A DNA stretch of 37,552 bases from CAYWFP01 sp964457365 (lineage in GTDB: Bacteria > Planctomycetota > SZUA-567): NCBI GenBank assembly GCA_964457365.1, contig CAYWFP010000026.1, positions 1 through 37,552 on the forward strand. The letters are read 5' to 3'. Shown piece after piece: positions 34,301 through 37,552 of this stretch. The position numbers were made by a program, and so were the translations under genes. Within the stretch, counting starts at the first letter, position 1, and each line of letters starts with the position of its first letter. A model generated the notes under the pieces. The model worked only from the letters and a program-made list of their open reading frames with translations. It was not told the origin of the DNA and made no database searches.

Positions 34301-37300
34301 CTGCCAGTGGTGCGGCGAGGGGTTGTGAATGAACTTCAGCTCCAGCGCCCTGGACTCGGTCAGGTAGAACGTGCCGCGGACGCGGCTGATCATCCACCGG
34401 TTGTGCCCCTTCGCCGGCGAGCGGTCGCGGCGCAAGTCGGGCGCGCTCTGCCAGCGTTTCTCGGCGTTGGCGCGGCGCAGGATGTTGCGCATGTCGCGCA
34501 CGCGGGTCTCCCGGTGGCGGTTCTGCAGATGATACGCCGTCAGCCCGCCCTTGGTGGGCGTGCGCGCCTCGGGGTAGACGCCGAGGGTGACCCACTCGTC
34601 GGCGAGCATGCCCTGGAGGGTGAGGGCGCTGATCTGGTCCGGCTGCGGCAGCTCGAGGCTGGCCTTGGTGATGAGGTAGGAACTCATCGTGTCGACATCG
34701 ACCCACTTGTCGGGCTTGCCGTCGGCGCGGCTGGTCCAGGTGTCTTTCTTGGTGGAGTTGATCAGCACGCTCGGGTCTTTGCCCAGCTCGCTGTCGCTGG
34801 CGCTGGCCTTGGGCGCGGGGACGTCGGTGGGCACCTGTCCGCGGAAGATGCCGCTGTGCGGTTCGGTCTCGGTCAGGGGCAGGTTCTCCAGCAGGTCGCC
34901 CGAACTGGTCTTGAGGTTGACCGCGACGGTGTCGGCTTCGTCGGAGACGTCGCGGTCGAGGTCGCGCACCATGATGTAGACGGGGCCGCCCGGGCGGACG
35001 GTCTTGCCGGTCCGGCGCTGCTCGTAGGCGCGCCCGCCGAGCTGCTGGGTCTGCATCCGGAGCTTCAGGTCCTCCTCCTCCTTCTCGGTGAGGATGCGGC
35101 CGGAGCTGGCGGCCAGGCGCGCGTCGGCGACGACCCGCAGCAACTTCGGTTCGCGTTCGTCGAGCTGGCGCGCCTTGATGTAGTCGGGGGCGATGACGTA
35201 GCTGATGGTGTCCCGGCCCTTGACCTCGAGCCGGTTGTTCCCCGGCGCGGCCGCGCCCAGCAACGTCGGGATGGCGTTGCGGAAGGTGTCGGGGCTGCTG
35301 CTCGAGGGATAGAGGTTGACGCGTTCCTCGTCGCCGCCGGGGACGGTGCGCACCACCACGGGGATGGACTTGCCGTCCTGCACGATCTCGAGGTTCTGGT
35401 CCTGCAGCGTCATTACCAGTTGCCGCCCCGGCACCTGCAGTTCCTGCTGGGCCTTGTCGCCCAGCGGCAGGTCGCCCTCGTGGAGCTGGCGGTTGGCCTT
35501 GACGCGCCACATTCCCTCCAGCAGGCGCGCCTCGGTGTGATTGTAGCGCAGCTTGAAGACCCGGTCGAGTTCCTCGCGCACCAAGTCGTATTCCTTCTGC
35601 TCGAAAGCGATCATGGCGAGGAAGTAGTGTGCCTGCGCGCGCACCTCGGGGTCGGTGTGCGTGCGCCAGCGCTCGAGGATCTGCTCGGCCGCTTCGAAGG
35701 CGCCGGTGGCGATCAGCAGGTCCACCAGGCGGTACTTCGCCAGCGAGCCGGCGGGGGTGTTGTTGTAGCGCTGGTTGGTGCTGAGGCTCTGGTACTCGAT
35801 CTGCGCGGCCTTGAAGTTCTTCTTGTCGCGGTAGATGTCGCCGCGCGTGAGCGAGACCTGCGCCATGTTCTCGGCCGGGATCTCGAACTCCTTGAGCTGG
35901 ACGAGCATGCACAGCTCCATCGCCTCGTCGAGCTTCTTCTGCTTGCGCAACTGCTCGGCCGTCCAGGCCACGTAGCCCTTGTCAAGCTTGATCCAGTGCT
36001 GCTTGAGCAGGTTGATCTTCGGCAGCGTCAGGCTCCAGGCCTTGCCGTGATTGCCCAGCGCCAGTTCCGCGGCCGCGACGTAGAGGGGATAGGTCGGGTC
36101 GTCGGGCTCGACCGGGTAGATCCCGCCGCCGATGTGGCTGGCCGCGTTGGCCTTCAGCAGCGCCAGCTTGGCCTCGATGTCCTTGGACGGCTTGAGCTTC
36201 AGCACCTCCGTGGAGAAGAGGTACAGCGGCTCCCACGCCTCGGCTTTCTCCAGTTGCTCGCTCAGCGGCTTGATGTGGTTCCGGTCGAGATGCCCCCAGT
36301 TGTTCTCGCGGCGGAAGGATTCGGCCAGGTACAGCGCGCCCTTCGCCACCGCCGGGCGGTCCCCGGCGTTGAGCTTGCCGCGGGTGTAGTAGTCGACGCA
36401 GAAGAAGAGCGGGTGCGAATGGCCGTCGAAGTCCGCGCCGCCGAACAGCGCTTCGCAGAAGTCGGCCCGTAGCCCCGCGGCGGCCTTCTTCGCCGCCTCG
36501 TTCTCGCTGCGGAGCATGTGCTGCACCTCGTCGAGCATGTGGTTGGTGAACCGGAGCTTCGGCAGATCCTCCGGCGGCACCTTCGCCAGCAGCGGCTGCA
36601 GGACGTTGTAGAACAGGTGCGCGCGATGGCCGGGCTCGGGCTTGGTCGAATCCTTCTCGCGCGGGAAGGACCAGTCGATGTGGTTGTACAGCGCCGCCCA
36701 CTGGCGGAACTGCTCGGCCGGCGACTTCTTGGCGATGGCCTGTTCGAACGCCTGCCGGGCTTCGTCCCGCATGCCGCTGCGGGCGCAGACCTCGTAGGCG
36801 TGCAGGCGGTCGTCGTGGTCGCCGTCCCAGTTCTTGATATAGTGGTCCAGCACCAGCCGGGCGAGCTTCTTCCCGGCCTTGGCCTTCTGGTCCTTGCTGC
36901 CGCGGAGGCGGTGGACCACCCCGCGCAGCATGTTGCCCTCTTCGTGGGCGTTCCAGCCGAAGGCGTACCCGGGCGAGGTCATCAGCGCCTCCACCTCGTC
37001 GACATAGGTCTGGTAGCTCCAGTTGCGCTCGTTGCCGCGGATGTGCTCGTAGTAGACCGTCTTCGGGTCGATCTTGTCGTAGTATTTGCGCAGCGGCGAG
37101 GCCTCGACGCCCTTGGGCGTCTTCAGGTGGCAGAGCTCCCACCAGGCCTTGCCCGTGCCGTCCCAGCCCTTGTCGATCTGCTGCAGGTAGTGCGGCGCCA
37201 CCTTGTACAGCACCTCGTCGCCGCGATGCTCGCGGACGCGGAGGAGCGAGTCGTCCCACAGGCCGGTCTTGCCCAGCCGCGGCGCCCAGAGCTGCAGGTG

Positions 37301-37552
37301 CGCGAACATGGCCGTCTTGTTGTTCCAGCAGTGGCCGCGGTTGGCGTGCAAGATCGACTTCACCGTGCCGTCGCGCTGCCAGTCCTTGCCGTCGCCGACG
37401 CTGCCCTTGTAGAGATCGAGCGCGTGCTTGGAGAGTTCGAGACTCTTCTTGATCGTCTCCTTGCTCCTGCCCTTGAGCGCGAGCATCTCCACGTGCGTCT
37501 TGCACAGCGGGTCGCTGCCGGTCTTCTTCGCGTCCAGGCTCTTGCGGAAGGC
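31322..37552 (-). CDS. Giant TPR / beta-module protein, 5' end outside the window
   Basis: At least 2,076 residues are visible, and the frame stays open to the window edge, so the N-terminus is missing. The order is: TPR-like helices (37552 to about 35450); a beta unit shared with the neighbouring TPR protein (about 35180-35415); a first module with RDLDRDVSDEADTV and LTETEPHSGIF (about 34830-34975); and a PA14-like segment (about 34080-34400, GTFYLTESRALELKFIH and LPKGGHTYDLYVRDHW). More divergent beta modules follow (EEYDADLSEKADQLAV with GIHTGHF, about 33480-33650; DPDQDTSDANDKVSI with LSETLPHSGVF, about 32460-32600). C-terminal TPRs run from 32200 to 31322 (FERASEEYVKLIYTYPES, YRDAFVMFTKLKFDYPET). 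It looks like a very large extracytoplasmic structural or adhesive protein. Signal peptide and exact start cannot be seen. Confidence 0.85.
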   Translation of the reverse strand, partial: AFRKSLDAKKTGSDPLCKTHVEMLALKGRSKETIKKSLELSKHALDLYKGSVGDGKDWQRDGTVKSILHANRGHCWNNKTAMFAHLQLWAPRLGKTGLWDDSLLRVREHRGDEVLYKVAPHYLQQIDKGWDGTGKAWWELCHLKTPKGVEASPLRKYYDKIDPKTVYYEHIRGNERNWSYQTYVDEVEALMTSPGYAFGWNAHEEGNMLRGVVHRLRGSKDQKAKAGKKLARLVLDHYIKNWDGDHDDRLHAYEVCARSGMRDEARQAFEQAIAKKSPAEQFRQWAALYNHIDWSFPREKDSTKPEPGHRAHLFYNVLQPLLAKVPPEDLPKLRFTNHMLDEVQHMLRSENEAAKKAAAGLRADFCEALFGGADFDGHSHPLFFCVDYYTRGKLNAGDRPAVAKGALYLAESFRRENNWGHLDRNHIKPLSEQLEKAEAWEPLYLFSTEVLKLKPSKDIEAKLALLKANAASHIGGGIYPVEPDDPTYPLYVAAAELALGNHGKAWSLTLPKINLLKQHWIKLDKGYVAWTAEQLRKQKKLDEAMELCMLVQLKEFEIPAENMAQVSLTRGDIYRDKKNFKAAQIEYQSLSTNQRYNNTPAGSLAKYRLVDLLIATGAFEAAEQILERWRTHTDPEVRAQAHYFLAMIAFEQKEYDLVREELDRVFKLRYNHTEARLLEGMWRVKANRQLHEGDLPLGDKAQQELQVPGRQLVMTLQDQNLEIVQDGKSIPVVVRTVPGGDEERVNLYPSSSSPDTFRNAIPTLLGAAAPGNNRLEVKGRDTISYVIAPDYIKARQLDEREPKLLRVVADARLAASSGRILTEKEEEDLKLRMQTQQLGGRAYEQRRTGKTVRPGGPVYIMVRDLDRDVSDEADTVAVNLKTSSGDLLENLPLTETEPHSGIFRGQVPTDVPAPKASASDSELGKDPSVLINSTKKDTWTSRADGKPDKWVDVDTMSSYLITKASLELPQPDQISALTLQGMLADEWVTLGVYPEARTPTKGGLTAYHLQNRHRETRVRDMRNILRRANAEKRWQSAPDLRRDRSPAKGHNRWMISRVRGTFYLTESRALELKFIHNPSPHHWQYAYLLIDGDQVLGGLINNSSVKQTAIINLPKGGHTYDLYVRDHWSKSRVTVGIRQEDGTYAPFPEEWFDPEAVPELAEYLKPKAEIRRTGTSFDAAIKREDRLRKLRWVFNSYAGNSVTASGMKVETADGETIIPVAVDFSAAQTNDTLEVSPGDIIDINYSDEQNTEHEIKTLNAALDAKYADGEISINNEVIVERHDRMESEFQPAKRFRKSDAMMIIVEEYDADLSEKADQLAVRVQTSGGETLELQALEVRGRHHREGEGIHTGHFHALLKTGDTTGKDTIKVQPGDVITASYLDKENTKPGIPVRREYKVGDAGDSTPQPLVYRTHIELVEDKSDKVKKRLELLKSRGRDIEGLKFFREEVVAVPPKEEEAMAEELRVSINAPLLFEVTYPSVALNTGSTLNVQAVAESELKAAEAEQREPNRLEVPLELQDLERLARSKGYQNLRIQSAIRRRAEDILAQGVFTGVVRLQIGSPGDPVNDLVTGGINPFELDKEKALESAIRVPTLLVSGSDTVILRVPGGEGEDVVERRIRLVSAGRIELLDRSYEAAKEAIHLGDRFYIRLTDPDQDTSDANDKVSITVKAKKTGDELALSLSETLPHSGVFTANLQPRFWDPAAAEAGNVKVASAPAEGADAPPPEPESLSPEDEILHTAFGDEVTFRYVDKVTFSPGEAKEVNATGRIHFGSDAEIAAFSKKFKDPEMAVKVRFLMAEALFEMAKDYRKLDDKEKSAEKIVEGKRILTEALRDFPHTKLVAQGEYLLANLAQELATDEQDEAKQRELYEEAISKYTNLLTNWPDSEHAPASQLKKAICLQKLEDFERASEEYVKLIYTYPESPLVSDATVRLGNHYYKTGKYQVAGKIFFSFQRNNSSHPLAAKVLFLGAQCFIKQAQAFIKMKNKGRMPIDAAEQYREAINAFGKLIDEYADNKDLVPKAMYWSGDCLYKIGEYRDAFVMFTKLKFDYPETKEAKLARGYLTDPKLDRIEE

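Noticed and set aside
31037..36472. A 1,811-codon open frame on the plus strand
   Set aside because: It is antisense to the giant TPR gene. Its translation is repetitive Leu/Val/Arg/Asp-rich text without domains, while the minus-strand frame has TPRs and beta modules. Long antisense frames are expected at this GC content.
1..37552. tRNA, rRNA or riboswitch genes
   Set aside because: No cloverleaf-like, rRNA-like or recognisable riboswitch pattern was seen on reading either strand; this was by eye, so a covariance search could still find one.

Overview
The window is high-GC bacterial chromosome carrying a nearly complete division and cell wall (dcw) cluster. Beside it lie a small carbohydrate-related cassette and a large set of secreted TPR proteins next to an ExbB/ExbD motor operon. 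MurE carries the DNPR motif typical of meso-diaminopimelate ligases, so a Gram-negative-type peptidoglycan is likely. Several features are common in the Planctomycetes/Lentisphaerae/Verrucomicrobia group and related uncultured phyla: a sialate O-acetylesterase, CBM9-like proteins, DUF4159, a NagB/PIG-L fusion, and a dcw cluster without ftsA/ftsZ at its end. The phylum assignment is an inference and is weak.

Layout. (1) Positions 1-431 hold no convincing gene. They carry two exact 55-bp direct repeats with an internal perfect hairpin, and one copy of a 26-bp repeat. (2) Positions 432-4853 (minus) are a three-gene unit: a secreted TIM-barrel-like glycosidase candidate, a secreted CBM9-like protein and a sialate O-acetylesterase. 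A second copy of the 26-bp repeat lies at 5123-5148, so direct repeats bracket the cassette. (3) Positions 5458-19436 (plus) are the dcw run: a small membrane protein with a FliF/YscJ/SpoIIIAG-like ring-building domain, then rsmH, ftsL-like, ftsI, murE, murF, mraY, ftsW, murG, murC, murB, ddl and ftsQ. Many junctions are ATGA or short overlaps. A small membrane protein (19475-20149) follows where ftsA/ftsZ might be expected. (4) Positions 20152-22506 (minus) encode a NagB-like plus PIG-L-like fusion, divergent from a cytoplasmic CBM9-like protein (22620-23297). (5) Positions 23301-37552 (minus) hold eight genes. Transcription runs from a giant TPR/beta-domain protein cut by the window's right edge, through two more secreted TPR proteins. 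A second transcription unit with its own likely promoter follows: ExbB, ExbD, ExbD, a zinc-ribbon/TM/TolA-like protein and a polytopic DUF4159 protein.

How the genes fit together. The dcw genes make UDP-MurNAc-pentapeptide and lipid II and assemble the divisome. Region 5 reads as a proton-motive-force-driven envelope machine. A TolQ/TolR-type motor would act on a TolA-like rod whose cytoplasmic end is a zinc ribbon. The DUF4159 protein would be a further inner-membrane partner, and large periplasmic or surface TPR proteins could be scaffold or cargo. The parts list resembles the Agl-Glt motility machinery of Myxococcus, where GltJ also has a cytoplasmic zinc ribbon ahead of its membrane segment. 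No close homology is claimed. Regions 3 and 5 are the best candidates for undescribed biology.
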